From Leuconostoc rapi (GTDB taxonomy: Bacteria > Bacillota > Bacilli > Lactobacillales > Lactobacillaceae): DNA of 64,000 nt. Shown here piece after piece: positions 16,387-25,224 of this stretch; within the stretch, counting starts at the first letter, position 1, and every line of letters starts with the position of its first letter. Location: positions 1-64,000 of the forward strand of contig NZ_JAFBEK010000006.1 in assembly GCF_016908715.1 (NCBI RefSeq). Direction: 5' to 3'. Made by a program: the position numbers and the translations under genes. Below the pieces are notes generated by a model. That model was not told the DNA's origin, ran no database searches, and saw only the letters and a program-made list of their open reading frames with translations.

Positions 16387-17141
16387 GATTTCACCGCCTT
16401 AAAAAACCACCGTTGTGTTTTATCATTAACTGCTTGCTTTCCAAAATCAGCTGATACGCTAATATTTTTAAAACCAGCGACTTCAAGTTCACGTTGATAA
16501 GTGGCCAATGAATAGGTTTGCTCATGATGAATTTCACGTAAAATTTTAAATCCATCTTTTTTTTCGTCATAAACAAAAAATTTTAAATCATGATCGACAC
16601 TATCAGCCGGTTCCCCAGCATAACTTGTCCACATAAAAATATTGTCTTCATCATCATCGTTATTATAATAATAATTATCATACAATATATTGACTTGATA
16701 CGGCGTGATAACATCAAACAAAAACTGGCCGCCTGTTTCAAGATGATCATATACTTGACCAATTGCTGCCCTAAAATCGACAAGATTAGGTAAATAATTT
16801 AACGCATCTGCAAAACTCACTATTGTCGGATACTCAGCTTGCCAGTCAGACCATTCTCGCATGTCCGCCTGAATCAAACTAATATCAACGCCAGCATCAA
16901 AAGCATGTGTCTGCGCTAATGACAGCATTTCAGAAGATAAATCTAAAATGTCAACTTGATAATGCCGCTGTGCCAATAAAACAGCCAATCTGCCAGCACC
17001 GCCACCAAGATCCAGCACACGGCCTGCTTGTGTATTATCTACAACAAAATTTGCCCAATCTTGATACAACTCATCATTAAATAGTGTATCGTATTTTTCA
17101 GCAAATGTTGAATAATTTTCTTTTATATTTTTGTTAGCCAT
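16383..17141 (-). CDS. Class I SAM-dependent methyltransferase (YqeM-like)
   Basis: A 252-residue methyltransferase. The SAM-binding motif I is RVLDLGGGAGRLAVLLAQR (about 41-59), followed by motif II VDILDLSSEML and post-motif IQADMREW. Its place after rsfS matches yqeM in the Bacillus yqeG-yqeM cluster. The substrate of YqeM is not known to me. The start has no visible Shine-Dalgarno; a TAAAAT box lies only eight bases before the ATG, so a leaderless transcript from an internal promoter is possible, though the -35 is weak. A hairpin separates it from rsfS. Confidence 0.88.
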   Translation of the reverse strand: MANKNIKENYSTFAEKYDTLFNDELYQDWANFVVDNTQAGRVLDLGGGAGRLAVLLAQRHYQVDILDLSSEMLSLAQTHAFDAGVDISLIQADMREWSDWQAEYPTIVSFADALNYLPNLVDFRAAIGQVYDHLETGGQFLFDVITPYQVNILYDNYYYNNDDDEDNIFMWTSYAGEPADSVDHDLKFFVYDEKKDGFKILREIHHEQTYSLATYQRELEVAGFKNISVSADFGKQAVNDKTQRWFFKAVKS

Positions 17142-17155
17142 ATTATTATTTTAAC

Positions 17156-17186
17156 AGAAAAAGAGATGGGCAACAGCTCATCTCTT
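17156..17186 (-). terminator. Internal terminator or attenuator between rsfS and yqeM
   Basis: Minus-strand AAGAGATG / CATCTCTT stem followed by TTTTTC, directly after the rsfS stop codon and inside an otherwise tightly spaced operon. Confidence 0.7.
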
Positions 17187-17187
17187 A

Positions 17188-17559
17188 TTAATCTGTCACA
17201 AGAAACCTCGTTAAATCTAAGTAAGGGGCATCATGCCATAAGCGCTCTAAGTTGTAAAAATCACGTTGCTCGGTTGAAAAAATATGCACAATGACATCGC
17301 CCAAGTCAATCAACACCCAATCGGCTGTTTGAAAGCCTTCGATTAATTTAACTTGTCCACCTGCTGCCAAGACTTTGTCTTTTACCTCTGTTACAATGGC
17401 CTGTACTTGTCGGTTAGAAGCCGCATCAGCAATCACAAAATAATCAGCCATCAGGCTAACTTGTCGCATATCAAGTGCGACAATATGGTTGGCTTTTTTA
17501 CTATCTACTGCCTTAATAGCTGTTTCTAGTACTTCTTTTACATTTAATGCTATTGTCAA
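17188..17559 (-). CDS. rsfS: Ribosome silencing factor RsfS
   Basis: A 123-residue RsfS/Iojap protein. It binds ribosomal protein uL14 on the 50S subunit and blocks subunit joining when nutrients are short. Conserved blocks are ALDMRQVSLMADYFVIADAASNRQVQAIV and DWVLIDLGDVIVHIFSTEQRDFYNLERLW. I place the start at a TTG (17559) because AAAGGA lies seven bases before it and the resulting N-terminus aligns with family length. An earlier in-frame TTG at 17586 lacks such a site. It follows yqeK by 36 bases in the conserved cluster. Confidence 0.92.
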   Translation of the reverse strand: MTIALNVKEVLETAIKAVDSKKANHIVALDMRQVSLMADYFVIADAASNRQVQAIVTEVKDKVLAAGGQVKLIEGFQTADWVLIDLGDVIVHIFSTEQRDFYNLERLWHDAPYLDLTRFLVTD

Positions 17560-17595
17560 AATTTTGTCCTTTACTTTCCAATTCAATTCTTATAA

Positions 17596-18177
17596 TTACG
17601 CCTGTCGGAGCCAATAATTATACGTTGTAATACTTTTAGGATAAATAGCTGTTTCTTTTTGAACTAATCTCAAAACAGTGTGAACAATTTGATACCTAAC
17701 CCCTGCAGCAAGCGACTGGTCTGTTATTTGACGGGCTTTCTCAACACCGGGAAATGTGCGACCAATTTCTAAATAGTCAGCCATAAATAGCACTTGGGAT
17801 AATAACGTCATGTCTGATCCTGCACCCGTTGTATGTTCTCTGACTGCATTGAGAATATGCCTATCATCAATCCCCAACTCATCATGAATGATTTCTGCAC
17901 CGACAACACCATGCCAAATATAATTACCCCATTTGGCCAAGTCAGGATCCATATGCTTGTTTTGAATGACAGCTAAAAACTCTTCATCCGTTCGTTCTTT
18001 GGCATAGTCGTGTACCAATGCCGCAACTTCAGCCTGTTCAACATCCACGCCGTTTTTACTGGCGAGTTTTTTGGCATAATCACGAACACGTAAACTGTGT
18101 TGATAACGATAATCCGACAATTTTGTTGCTACGCGTTGTTCTAGTTCTTCAATACTACCATCAAAATATTTAGTCAT
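17596..18177 (-). CDS. yqeK: HD-domain hydrolase YqeK (Ap4A hydrolase family)
   Basis: A 193-residue HD phosphohydrolase. The metal-binding residues are visible in HSLRVRDYAKKL, ALVHDYAKE and the later LNAVREHTTGAGSDM and MADYLEIGRTFPGVEKAR. YqeK proteins hydrolyse diadenosine tetraphosphate symmetrically to two ADP, so it should lower Ap4A, a stress-linked nucleotide. The start at 18177 is chosen because GAGG lies upstream; it overlaps the nadD stop by eight bases. The nadD-yqeK-rsfS order is conserved throughout Firmicutes. Confidence 0.92.
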   Translation of the reverse strand: MTKYFDGSIEELEQRVATKLSDYRYQHSLRVRDYAKKLASKNGVDVEQAEVAALVHDYAKERTDEEFLAVIQNKHMDPDLAKWGNYIWHGVVGAEIIHDELGIDDRHILNAVREHTTGAGSDMTLLSQVLFMADYLEIGRTFPGVEKARQITDQSLAAGVRYQIVHTVLRLVQKETAIYPKSITTYNYWLRQA

Positions 18178-18808
18178 ATAATCCTCGATACAAATTATAT
18201 TCTGCCATAAAACATGCTTCACGTTCGGGTACTAAGTAGTTGACACTTTGATTAAGTCTGATTTTTGTTCTAATGTCTGATGATGAAATACGAATATCAG
18301 GCACATCGCACCATAACATAGGATAATCTGAATGTTTTTCTTGATTACCATGAACGCCAGCCACAAAAGTTACCAAACGTGTCAACTCCTCAATATGATC
18401 CCATGTGGGCAAATTTTTAACTTTTTCACCACCAATAATAAAGTAATAGTCATTTTCGGGATGTGTTTCAACAAGTTCACGCATTGTCTGGTATGTATAT
18501 GATTTACCACCATTTCGTACCTCAATCAACTCTATATCAAAAAATGGGTTCCCGGCAATTGCACTTTTAACAAGTTGCAACCGATATGCTGGCTCAATAG
18601 CGCTAGCATGCGTCCCATCAATTGGTTGTGCGTTTGGCATCCAAAAAACTTTTTCTAGGCCCAGTTGCTTCCCGACCGTTTCTGCTAAAACGAGTTGACC
18701 GATATGTGGTGGATTAAATGTCCCACCAAAAATGCCAATTCGCTTTTTAACAGGATTTAGCTGTACTTGGGATTGTGCTTGAGTTGACTTTGTATACACA
18801 CCATTCAT
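18170..18808 (-). CDS. nadD: Nicotinate-nucleotide adenylyltransferase
   Basis: A 212-residue enzyme that makes nicotinic acid adenine dinucleotide from ATP and NaMN in NAD synthesis. The N-terminal tail (about 22 residues) precedes the nucleotidyltransferase motif RIGIFGGTFNPPHIGQLVLAE with the HxGQ variant. The C-terminal signature is CDVPDIRISSSDIRTKIR. It holds two of the very few cysteines in the window. AAGGCGG precedes the start by eight bases. It lies between yhbY and yqeK in the conserved cluster. Confidence 0.94.
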   Translation of the reverse strand: MNGVYTKSTQAQSQVQLNPVKKRIGIFGGTFNPPHIGQLVLAETVGKQLGLEKVFWMPNAQPIDGTHASAIEPAYRLQLVKSAIAGNPFFDIELIEVRNGGKSYTYQTMRELVETHPENDYYFIIGGEKVKNLPTWDHIEELTRLVTFVAGVHGNQEKHSDYPMLWCDVPDIRISSSDIRTKIRLNQSVNYLVPEREACFMAEYNLYRGLYD

Positions 18809-18826
18809 TGATATAACCGCCTTAAA

Positions 18827-19141
18827 TTAAATTTTAGCTAATTCAACTGAAATTCTTTTATATTTATCTTCTTGAGCTGGTAAAAACAATACTAATGTAC
18901 GTCCAATAGTTTGGGCAACTGTGATATCAGAATGCGCTTGAATAAATGCCGCAACATCTTTTGCTGATTCATCAGTACTTTGTTGTAAACTAATTTTAAC
19001 TAATTCACGTTTTGATATGGCTAACACAAGCTCATCAACCCAAACTTGCGTTAAACCATTTTTACCAACAGAAAAAATAGGTGATAATGTGTTTGCTTGT
19101 GAACGCAAAAAGCGTTTCTGCTTACCTGTAAGTTGTAACAT
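18827..19141 (-). CDS. yhbY: YhbY-type ribosome-assembly RNA-binding protein
   Basis: A 104-residue CRS1-YhbY (CRM) domain protein, called YqeI in Bacillus, that associates with the 50S precursor. Family features are LTGKQKRFLRSQANTLSPIFSVGKNGLTQVWVDEL at the N-terminus and IGRTLVLFLP near the end. The start at 19141 overlaps the yqeH stop by one base (TAATG) and follows AAAGGC. A longer frame reading back into yqeH is rejected. In Bacillus aroE lies between yqeH and yqeI; here it is absent. Confidence 0.92.
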   Translation of the reverse strand: MLQLTGKQKRFLRSQANTLSPIFSVGKNGLTQVWVDELVLAISKRELVKISLQQSTDESAKDVAAFIQAHSDITVAQTIGRTLVLFLPAQEDKYKRISVELAKI

Positions 19142-20283
19142 TAAATCATTGCCTTTCGAATGAGGACGGAAACGCCCTTTGGTGCCCAACCAGCGACTTT
19201 AACACCAGCAGGAATAGAAATCCAACCTAGCCCCGCAAACACAATATCACTGTCTTCGGTAATACTAAATTCGTGTTTGATGAGATCAGTTTTTGTGCCG
19301 TAAGGCGAAGGAGCCAATAGTTCGCCAGCATGTCGATCATAAAAATCATCTGCGCCCGATAATTTCGTTCGATGCAAATTTAAATTATTTTCAAAATAAG
19401 CTGTCACGGCTATTCGCTGACCAAGTTCAAAATCAAAACGTGCCAAACCACCAATAAAAATAGTTTGTTCTGGATTTAACTGGTAAGTACGTGGTTTGAT
19501 TTCATTTTTTGGTAACGCAAATTTTAAATCTTTGTCGGTTAAGATATGGGCCATCTGATCACGCTTAATAATACCTGGCGTGTCGATCAATTTTTTACCA
19601 TCAGCAAGCGGTATCTCAATACGATCTAACGTTGTTCCAGGGAATCGAGAAGTTGTAATCAAATCCTGAACACCCGTCCCTGCCTTGATGATTTGGTTAA
19701 TCAACGTTGACTTACCAACATTGGTTACGCCAACAACATATACATCCCGTCCTTCACGAAAATGATCTATTGTATCTAACAAGTCATCGAGATTTTGTGG
19801 ATGTTTGGCAGACGTCAAAAAGATATCAATTGGTTTAATTCCCTGTGTTTTTAACTCAGCCTGTAACCAGTTTTTCAAGCGGTTTTTATTGAGTAATCTA
19901 GGCAACAAATCTACCTTATTTGCCACAACCAAAATAGGGTTATCCTGACCAACAAAGCGGGGTAAACCAGAAATTTCCGATCCTGTCACATCAAAAGCGT
20001 CAATAACATAGACAATTAGGGCACGTGTGTCTGAAATTTGATGCAATAAATTAGCAAAATCTGCGTCTGTCAACTCGACAGGCTGAATTTCATTGTAATG
20101 ACGTAAGCGAAAACAACGTCTGCAAAATAGTGCTTCGCTGTCAATAGATTTTTTCAGCGCGGCCATTGGTAAATATCCAGCTTTCTCTGGATCATCTATT
20201 TGCATTGTTGCGCCACACCCAATGCACCGTAAACCTTCATGTAATTGTTCTTGGACATATGCGTCCGTTATTTCAGTTGTCAC
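19141..20283 (-). CDS. yqeH: Ribosome-biogenesis GTPase YqeH
   Basis: A 380-residue circularly permuted GTPase needed for assembly of the 30S subunit. The N-terminus has a treble-clef zinc finger, CIGC at 20-23 and CRRC at 54-57. These are four of the rare cysteines in this window. The G motifs appear in permuted order: NKVD (G4), SA (G5), then GVTNVGKST (G1) and DTPG (G3). A C-terminal beta domain follows. It overlaps yqeG by 11 bases. The yqeG-yqeH-yhbY-nadD-yqeK-rsfS run is the classical Firmicutes cluster. Confidence 0.95.
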   Translation of the reverse strand: MTTEITDAYVQEQLHEGLRCIGCGATMQIDDPEKAGYLPMAALKKSIDSEALFCRRCFRLRHYNEIQPVELTDADFANLLHQISDTRALIVYVIDAFDVTGSEISGLPRFVGQDNPILVVANKVDLLPRLLNKNRLKNWLQAELKTQGIKPIDIFLTSAKHPQNLDDLLDTIDHFREGRDVYVVGVTNVGKSTLINQIIKAGTGVQDLITTSRFPGTTLDRIEIPLADGKKLIDTPGIIKRDQMAHILTDKDLKFALPKNEIKPRTYQLNPEQTIFIGGLARFDFELGQRIAVTAYFENNLNLHRTKLSGADDFYDRHAGELLAPSPYGTKTDLIKHEFSITEDSDIVFAGLGWISIPAGVKVAGWAPKGVSVLIRKAMI

Positions 20284-20821
20284 GTAGTGATTTCTCCCAT
20301 TTTAACTGTGGATGTGCTTTAAACACGATTTTTTTAATTTGCTTTTCAATGCTACGATTTAACCATGTTTGCCACATATCTGATGCGATTAACCGTTGCA
20401 CCAATACGCTACGCACACCAGCACCATGTGCTGCCCAAACATCAGTGAGCATTTGATCTCCCACCATGATGACTTCTGATCGTTTTAGATGTTGTGTTCT
20501 CAGCACATGCAAAATACCACGAGGCAACGGTTTAAGTGACCACGAGACAAATTCAACGCCGAGGGGCTTGACGGCTTTGGCAACACGTTTGGTTGTGTTG
20601 TTGGATACCACAATCACCTCAATGTTTCCGTTACGCAAATCTGACAACCATTTTTGCAGTTCAGGTGTTCCCTCAGGATTATTCCATGCAAGCAACGTGT
20701 TGTCTAAATCTGCTAACACCGCCCGAATACCGTGCGCTTTTAAATCTTCAACTGTTAAATCATATATTCGTTCAACCATATAGGTTGGCGTAAAGTGCTC
20801 TAAGCGCATTAATACCATCAT
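20273..20821 (-). CDS. yqeG: HAD-family phosphatase YqeG
   Basis: A 182-residue HAD superfamily phosphatase of the YqeG/Gep4 group, which includes phosphatidylglycerophosphate phosphatases. Motif I is VLADLDNTLLAW (nucleophile Asp followed by Asp two residues later), motif II VVSNNT, and motif III/IV KPLPRG with MVGDQMLTDVWAAHGAG. First gene of the operon. Several ATGs compete (20821, 20818, 20809); the third gives the family-like N-terminus MRLEHFTPTYM but none has a clear Shine-Dalgarno. A TATAAT at 20843-20848 supplies the promoter. Confidence 0.88.
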   Translation of the reverse strand: MMVLMRLEHFTPTYMVERIYDLTVEDLKAHGIRAVLADLDNTLLAWNNPEGTPELQKWLSDLRNGNIEVIVVSNNTTKRVAKAVKPLGVEFVSWSLKPLPRGILHVLRTQHLKRSEVIMVGDQMLTDVWAAHGAGVRSVLVQRLIASDMWQTWLNRSIEKQIKKIVFKAHPQLKWEKSLRDN

Positions 20822-20842
20822 CCAATTTTTTTATTCTATCTT

Positions 20843-20900
20843 ATTATACACTACAATGACGTATTTTTTAAAACCAGTATGATTTTAAAAAATATGTCAT
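20843..20900 (-). promoter_or_regulatory. yqeG promoter overlapping a 45-base inverted repeat
   Basis: The -10 TATAAT is at 20843-20848. The -35 region falls inside an inverted repeat with 18-base arms (20856-20873 and 20883-20900, one mismatch) around a nine-base centre. The arms read ATGACGTATTTTTTAAAA. It may also act as a terminator for the gene upstream, or as an operator for the operon. Confidence 0.55.
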
Positions 20901-21053
20901 GACAAAAACTCATAAAAAAACACACATGTGCCCAGTTAATTCTTCTCGTACGCTTGTCACGTATAAGCAGTCATTTCCACTTTGCACAGTGTATATTTTA
21001 AAATTATGAGTTATTGCAATGCTTAGTCTCACGTATAATGCAAATAGTTAGTA

Positions 21054-21740
21054 TTAATACCAATTATTTTGTTGCCAATGTGCAATTGCATGATCGACCG
21101 AACCATAACGTTCAGTAATATATTGCTGCATGGCATCCAATTGAACATTATAATTATTACGATAGTCTTGACCTGGAACATATTTTGCATAGTATGCTTC
21201 AGACAATTGACCAATACCATAATAATCACCATTACGAGCCTGTGTATCACCATGGCTCTCATGGGTAATTAACCAATTAATATCTGATGTTGGCGCCACC
21301 GCCACTGGCTGACTTTGCGCCCTAGCTTTTGTTGCAACGGTTGTATCATCTGTAACAACATTTGCACTAGATGCAGATGCCGTCACTGCGACCTGAGTCT
21401 CTTCATTTTTTTCTGAAATTTGATTCACTGACAAATCATCTGTAGCCACTTTTTCGACAACGTTTGGTTTTAATTCTTCAGAAGTCGGTTGTATCGACTG
21501 CGTAATTGATTTATCAACCGATCTTTCCAGATTTACCAATTTGGAGACTGCGGCTTGCTGTTCTAGCGAGTCAACGTTTGATAATGATTGAACTGCTGAA
21601 TCAGCTGCCTGAATAGTAACCTTCTCATTCAATGCCGCTGCGTCCGTTGATTGGTTAACAACACCAAGTTGAATTCCCAATACCGCTAAGGTAACTGCAG
21701 AAATAGTAACATTTGTAATTATTATTCTCTTTAACATCAT
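21054..21740 (-). CDS. Secreted Apf-like (aggregation-promoting factor) protein with lysozyme-like C-terminus
   Basis: A 228-residue exported protein. A short signal peptide (about 1-35, RIIITNVTISAVTLAVLGIQL, ending near STDAAA) is followed by a low-complexity Ser/Thr/Val/Gln linker (about 40-155). The compact C-terminal domain (about 158-228) reads INWLITHESHGDTQARNGDYYGIGQLSEAYYAKYVPG and ends AHWQQNNWY. This matches the transglycosylase-like domain of aggregation-promoting factors and related wall proteins of lactobacilli; Glu in HESHG is the likely catalytic residue. There is no LysM or LPXTG. Single-gene unit behind a weak promoter. Confidence 0.78.
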   Translation of the reverse strand: MMLKRIIITNVTISAVTLAVLGIQLGVVNQSTDAAALNEKVTIQAADSAVQSLSNVDSLEQQAAVSKLVNLERSVDKSITQSIQPTSEELKPNVVEKVATDDLSVNQISEKNEETQVAVTASASSANVVTDDTTVATKARAQSQPVAVAPTSDINWLITHESHGDTQARNGDYYGIGQLSEAYYAKYVPGQDYRNNYNVQLDAMQQYITERYGSVDHAIAHWQQNNWY

Positions 21741-21868
21741 GAAAACTATTGTCCTTGATTAACATTACACTAAGATAACATAATATAACAAAAACAAGTA
21801 CAAAACCAATATCATATACAAATGTTAGGTATTTGTTTAATTATTTAAATTAACTGACTTTATACCAA

Positions 21869-21901
21869 ATAAAAAACAACTCGTCACAATAACCAGCTGT
21901 T
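21869..21901 (-). terminator. Terminator after the PTS-IIC-like gene
   Basis: Minus-strand AACAGCT / AGTTGTT (with a G-T pair) and a following T-run, 19 bases after the stop codon. Confidence 0.7.
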
Positions 21902-21919
21902 TTCAATGTCATTCTATTT

Positions 21920-23158
21920 TTATAAATCTTGTTTAAAGTCTGATGGTTGATACAGTTTCAATAATTTACTAAATACATATTGCGCGATGAATCCAGCAAT
22001 AATTGGTACAATCAACCAAGCGACAACTGCTACTATAGGATTAATAAAGTGGTTCATCACAGTTGGTAGTACAGCCGGATCCTTAACCATTGATTGAATT
22101 GGTGAAACTAAACCAATATAACCAAATCCGGCTGTTGTGGGTGTCCCTTGGATATTAAGCAACGCAACTGGTATTCCAGAAATTGCTGCTGTAAGTAAGA
22201 ATGGTAACATTGTGATAGGTTTTGCGAATACTGATGGCATCATCCCCTTCATCGCACCTAATGCAATTGCGACTGTAACACCAGGCTTATTCACGCGCCA
22301 TGAGTTAATTAATAACACAATGGTTGTCGCAACAACACCCATTGCTGCAGCGCCTGAACCAATACCTGATAAAGAAATTGCCAAAGCAATTCCAACAGTT
22401 GATACAGGTGTGATAATAATAATAGAGAACGCCATAGCAATCAACATAGCCATTGGGACGGGCGCTAGAGTCGTAAATGTTTCTACAAGTTTACCGATCC
22501 AAGTTGTCACATCCCCGACAAATGGGGCGATTGTCTTCCCAAATAGGCCAACGCCGCCACCCACAATAATTGGGCTCAAAATAATAGCAACAGAGCCAAA
22601 TCCCTGTAGATAACGAGAAACTAACCAAGTTACCCATACAGCAATAGCCGCAACAATCATGGCGTTAATAACATCACCAGCACCACTTGCAATGTATACG
22701 TTGGCTGGGGCAACTGACTTGATACCAGTGACAGGGTTTGCAAAGCCAATAGGTGCTTGTGCCCACTTAATTGACCCTGAGGCAACCATAGTCGCAATGG
22801 CTACAACACCGACATCCAAACTTTTCATTTTAAATTGCAGAGCAACTGCCATACCAATCAAAAATGGAATTAACGAAGTGAATAATGTTAGTATTGCGCT
22901 TAGGTTAGCACCAAATGTTGTGGTACCTAACCCAGAGTACTGAATAATGTACTTCATCACAGCTGAAGGCAAAACACCTATCAAAATACCCTGTGCAGAT
23001 CCTGATAATACTTTAAAAAAGAAATCTTTTAATTTTAATTCTGTTGTACCGTTAAACGTGTCCGGTATATTCTCTGAAGCTTTGCGAGCATATTCTTCAT
23101 TGCGCACAACTTGTGATTCTTTCGTAGCCCACTTTTGGCCATTTGCCTTAATACTCAT
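21920..23158 (-). CDS. Orphan PTS-IIC-like membrane protein (PTS_EIIC_2 family)
   Basis: A 412-residue integral membrane protein with roughly ten hydrophobic helices and a soluble N-terminus of about 45 residues. It resembles the PTS_EIIC_2 family (repeated GIG/GGG-rich helices, SGIGSGAAAMGVVATT, the NHFINPIVA block). No EIIA or EIIB domain is fused and no PTS partner gene is nearby, so sugar phosphorylation by itself is unlikely; substrate and role are unknown. It lies immediately downstream of ldhD, in the same direction, but has its own promoter between the two. GGGAAAATT precedes the start. Confidence 0.8.
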   Translation of the reverse strand: MSIKANGQKWATKESQVVRNEEYARKASENIPDTFNGTTELKLKDFFFKVLSGSAQGILIGVLPSAVMKYIIQYSGLGTTTFGANLSAILTLFTSLIPFLIGMAVALQFKMKSLDVGVVAIATMVASGSIKWAQAPIGFANPVTGIKSVAPANVYIASGAGDVINAMIVAAIAVWVTWLVSRYLQGFGSVAIILSPIIVGGGVGLFGKTIAPFVGDVTTWIGKLVETFTTLAPVPMAMLIAMAFSIIIITPVSTVGIALAISLSGIGSGAAAMGVVATTIVLLINSWRVNKPGVTVAIALGAMKGMMPSVFAKPITMLPFLLTAAISGIPVALLNIQGTPTTAGFGYIGLVSPIQSMVKDPAVLPTVMNHFINPIVAVVAWLIVPIIAGFIAQYVFSKLLKLYQPSDFKQDL

Positions 23159-23188
23159 AATTTTCCCTTATTAATCATTCGCGTACGG

Positions 23189-23217
23189 ATTATCTAAGTT
23201 TCAATAATAAAGCTCAA
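23189..23217 (-). promoter_or_regulatory. Promoter of the PTS-IIC-like gene
   Basis: Minus-strand -35 TTGAGC (23212-23217), 17-base spacer and -10 GATAAT (23189-23194), directly after the ldhD stop. I see no strong terminator between ldhD and this promoter. Confidence 0.6.
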
Positions 23218-23227
23218 ACTACCGCTA

Positions 23228-24238
<1,011 letters not shown>

Positions 24239-24253
24239 TTATATTGCCCTTTA

Positions 24254-24282
24254 ATTTTACCCCATTTTGTGCATATTTGCAC
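24254..24282 (-). promoter_or_regulatory. ldhD promoter with a small dyad over the -35
   Basis: Minus-strand -35 GTGCAA (24277-24282), 17-base spacer and -10 TAAAAT (24254-24259). The -35 is part of GTGCA-aata-TGCAC, a dyad that could bind a regulator. Confidence 0.55.
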
Positions 24283-24326
24283 GTTAATCACCAAAAAAAT
24301 TACAAACAGTTTTTCTTAATATGATA

Positions 24327-24363
24327 TAAAAAAGTTCTGACATGATATAACTCACTCAGAACT
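24327..24363 (-). terminator. Terminator after clpP
   Basis: Minus-strand AGTTCTGA and its perfect complement flank a 15-base loop and are followed by six T residues, about 70 bases after the clpP stop codon. Confidence 0.85.
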
Positions 24364-24387
24364 TACTTTTACTATACAATAAGATTT

Positions 24388-24433
24388 CATTTTTATAGAA
24401 ATTAGTCTTACTTTTTTATAGAAATTAGTCTTA
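24388..24433. repeat. 23-base tandem duplication at the 3' end of clpP
   Basis: The unit CTTTTTTATAGAAATTAGTC plus TTA occurs twice in a row (24388-24410 and 24411-24433; one base differs), and a third partial CTTTTTTAT follows inside clpP. The second copy includes the clpP stop codon. Replication slippage is the simplest explanation. Confidence 0.85.
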
Positions 24434-25036
24434 CTTTTTTATGACAGGTTTTTCACCGGCTTTTGACAAAATACCATCAATGAAGCCATACTCTAAAGTT
24501 TCTTCAGCACTCATCCAATTATCACGTTCTGTGTCATGGGCAATTGTTTCCAAATCTTTATCTGATGCATCGGCTAAAATCTTATTCAACTTAGCACGTG
24601 TTTTAGTTAGCTGTTCGGCAATAATTGCCATATCAGTTTGTTGGGTACCACCCACTGCGCCACCCATTGGTTGATGAATGAGGTACTCCGCATTAGGTAA
24701 CATAAAGCGATGTCCCTTTTCTCCGGAACTTGCAATAATTGTTCCCATTGAAGCGGCCAATCCCATAACGATTGTTGTTACTGGTGCCTTAATAAAGTTC
24801 ATTGTATCTGTAATTGAGAGGCCTGCTGTCACAGATCCTCCTGGTGAATTAATGTACATTGAAATTTCTTTGGTTGGATCTTGAGCTTCCAAAAACAATA
24901 ATTGGGCAACAATTGACGTTGCCATACTGTCTTCGACTTCACCTTGAACCAAAATAATACGATCTTTTAACAAACGTGAAGGTAAATCATAACTTTCTCG
25001 TCCATTGGCTGTTTGTTCAATAACTCCTGGCCACAT
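24431..25036 (-). CDS. clpP: ATP-dependent Clp protease proteolytic subunit
   Basis: A 201-residue serine protease that forms the ClpP barrel and works with Clp ATPases in protein quality control. The catalytic triad is Ser96 (GLAASMGT), His121 (LIHQPMGG) and Asp172 ([10 protein letters not shown]). N-terminal loop and hydrophobic-pocket residues are present ([16 protein letters not shown]). AAAGGAG lies upstream of the ATG. A CIRCE element, the HrcA operator, lies upstream of its promoter, so heat-shock control by HrcA is likely. I do not see a clear CtsR operator, the usual control of clpP in lactic acid bacteria. Confidence 0.96.
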   Translation of the reverse strand: MWPGVIEQTANGRESYDLPSRLLKDRIILVQGEVEDSMATSIVAQLLFLEAQDPTKEISMYINSPGGSVTAGLSITDTMNFIKAPVTTIVMGLAASMGTIIASSGEKGHRFMLPNAEYLIHQPMGGAVGGTQQTDMAIIAEQLTKTRAKLNKILADASDKDLETIAHDTERDNWMSAEETLEYGFIDGILSKAGEKPVIKK

Positions 25037-25132
25037 AATTGTTAGGCTCCTTTAATTTTAGAATACCTAACATCAACTACCCTATAGGCATCAAGCCATA
25101 ATTAGTATTGCGAACGCTGGCATACAGCATAT

Positions 25133-25177
25133 AGTTTAGTCGTGTTAGGTGGATTGACAAACATGCTTGTCTGTCAA
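25133..25177 (-). promoter_or_regulatory. clpP promoter overlapped by a 24-base palindrome
   Basis: Minus-strand -35 TTGTCA (25155-25160), 16-base spacer and -10 TAAACT (25133-25138). The -35 lies in an inverted repeat with arms TTGACAAACA (25154-25163) and TGTCTGTCAA (25168-25177), nine of ten positions paired. It is not a CtsR-type direct heptad repeat, and I cannot name the regulator. Confidence 0.6.
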
Positions 25178-25189
25178 CTTAATACTATT

Positions 25190-25216
25190 TTAGCACAAAG
25201 ACGACAAGAGTGCTAA
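25190..25216. promoter_or_regulatory. CIRCE element (HrcA operator) upstream of clpP
   Basis: TTAGCACAA (25190-25198), nine bases, then GAGTGCTAA (25208-25216). The consensus is TTAGCACTC-N9-GAGTGCTAA; the spacer length is exact, the right arm is perfect and the left arm has two mismatches. It lies just upstream of the clpP promoter, between whiA and clpP. Confidence 0.8.
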
Positions 25217-25224
25217 AATTTATT

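Noticed and set aside
22137-22943. Long plus-strand reading frames opposite the PTS-IIC-like gene
   Set aside because: They are antisense to a hydrophobic, codon-biased gene, have no ribosome site, and lack family features.
25037-25189. CtsR operator upstream of clpP
   Set aside because: No pair of AGGTCAAA-type direct heptads is present; the dyad there is an inverted repeat, and CIRCE fits better.
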